Shown here one piece after another: positions 63,513 to 64,000 of a DNA stretch of 64,000 nucleotides. The position numbers and the translations under genes were made by a program. The notes under the pieces were generated by a model. It had not been told where the DNA came from. It did no database searches and saw nothing but the letters and a program-made list of their open reading frames with translations. Origin of the DNA: Planctomycetota bacterium (GTDB lineage Bacteria; Planctomycetota; UBA8108; JACQVS01); assembly GCA_028280485.1 (NCBI GenBank), contig JANQLS010000069.1, forward strand, positions 1 to 64,000. The letters are read 5' to 3'. Each line of letters begins with the position of its first letter. Position 1 is the stretch's first letter.

Positions 63513-63884
63513 TTATTTTCCGTTTTCTTTGCGAATAGCAGCTACAAAATCTAAATATTTTAGTCTGAGTTGACAGGAGGTACAGTATTTATCTTGGCCT
63601 ATGGAAAGTGGGACTACTTTAAATGTGTGCTTCATATATTCGTAGCCGATTTTTTTTGATCTATGGAAACCGTAGAACTCGGGATCATGAGATCCAAAAT
63701 CAACTTGGCAAAAATCACAAAGAACCAGTTTGTAGTTAGGGAAGATTTCTAATTCAGCATAGGTATGTTGTCCTTCATGAAAATGATTAAGTTCTTCTGG
63801 ATATCCACCGCAATACATACAGGGGGCAACCTCCCGGAGTTCGAGTTCCTCAGAGCATAATGGGCATTGAGATTTTGGTTTCAT
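63513..63884 (-). CDS. Zinc-binding protein with four CxxC pairs, unknown
   Basis: A 123-residue soluble protein with four CxxC pairs: Cys7/Cys10, Cys22/Cys25, Cys56/Cys59 and Cys101/Cys104, predicting two zinc sites. A His-rich segment (LNHFHEGQH) lies between the first and second pair sets. I do not recognise a named family. It lies alone, with 216 bp before the LemA gene and only the repeat after it to the window end. Confidence 0.72.
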   Translation of the reverse strand: MKPKSQCPLCSEELELREVAPCMYCGGYPEELNHFHEGQHTYAELEIFPNYKLVLCDFCQVDFGSHDPEFYGFHRSKKIGYEYMKHTFKVVPLSIGQDKYCTSCQLRLKYLDFVAAIRKENGK

Positions 63885-63948
63885 GTGTGGGATTCCTCAG
63901 TTAAGTTATCAGGATATTTTAAGGAATGATTCTTTTAAACCACAATCA

Positions 63949-63980
63949 CCCAATCTCTGGCGAGATTGGCTACGGGGGAT
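63949..63980. repeat. Repeat family R7 copy at window end
   Basis: CCAATCTC-TGGC-GAGATTGG hairpin followed by CTACGGGGG. Read on the other strand it begins GTAGCCAATCTCGCCAGA, matching each arm of the 2083-2131 palindrome (GTAGCCAAATTCTCCAGA). The copy lies 5' of the zinc-binding gene. Confidence 0.72.
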
Positions 63981-64000
63981 TGATGATGAAAGTCAGTATT

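Overview
The window looks like chromosomal DNA of a PVC-superphylum bacterium (Planctomycetota, Verrucomicrobiota or Lentisphaerota), probably a polysaccharide degrader. I base this on gene content: a Pirellula/Verrucomicrobium-type CxxCH heme-binding protein, a PSCyt1-DUF1549-DUF1553 protein paired with a DUF1501 protein, an RDD protein starting with an NPYQAP motif, a formylglycine sulfatase, a dockerin-like beta-helix protein, and many secreted multidomain hydrolases. Base composition is moderate (by eye, mid-40s % GC). Phylum cannot be fixed from this window. I saw no rRNA, tRNA, CRISPR array, transposase, integrase or phage gene.

Layout. 0-4 kb: a DUF2071 gene, then two convergent SGNH-hydrolase genes separated by a perfect 49-bp palindrome. 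4.2-8.4 kb: a compact lipoprotein, sulfatase and sialate-O-acetylesterase-like operon; the esterase ends in a domain resembling the VHL beta domain. 8.4-15 kb: RDD protein, a 1269-residue propeller/HEAT/cytochrome protein and a second HEAT protein, all on the minus strand. 15.3-18.5 kb: a secreted beta-helix/dockerin protein, then a RedB-like thioredoxin-fold protein with a membrane methyl-accepting-type signalling protein. 18.8-24.2 kb: a minus-strand run of five genes ending in three tandem paralogues (DUF2007, membrane helix, DxNxDG repeats). 24.4-29.2 kb: a membrane esterase with a fused cytoplasmic domain, a repeat island with a 124-bp tandem period, and a PHP-like protein. 29.4-36 kb: large secreted propeller and HEAT proteins and an FGE-fold protein. 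36.4-45.2 kb: a sialidase-like gene divergent from a LamG/sialate-esterase gene, then the DUF1549/DUF1553 and DUF1501 pair. 45.2-53 kb: repeat islands, small membrane genes, a heparinase II/III-like lyase and a secreted esterase. 53.1-58.2 kb: an FAD oxidoreductase, a double FMN-binding polyferredoxin and ApbE in one operon. 58.4-64 kb: uncharacterised membrane and esterase genes, LemA-DUF3137, and a zinc-binding protein.

How it fits together. Most products carry signal peptides, lipoboxes or membrane anchors. The hydrolases (sulfatase, deacetylases, sialidase-like, heparinase-like, SGNH and alpha/beta esterases) suit desulfation, deacetylation and cleavage of decorated, probably algal or mucin-like, glycans outside the cytoplasm. 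Heme proteins, FAD oxidoreductase and the flavinylated membrane protein would handle extracytoplasmic oxidation.

The most striking non-coding signal is a set of short palindromic repeat families lying exactly at gene edges. Three families share a GTAG end that faces the adjacent gene and often supplies its TAG stop codon; in one gene a copy lies inside the signal-peptide region. I consider these repeats, the triplicated DUF2007 locus, the flavin operon and the VHL-like fusion the best leads. All family assignments are from reading the sequence; no database search was run.
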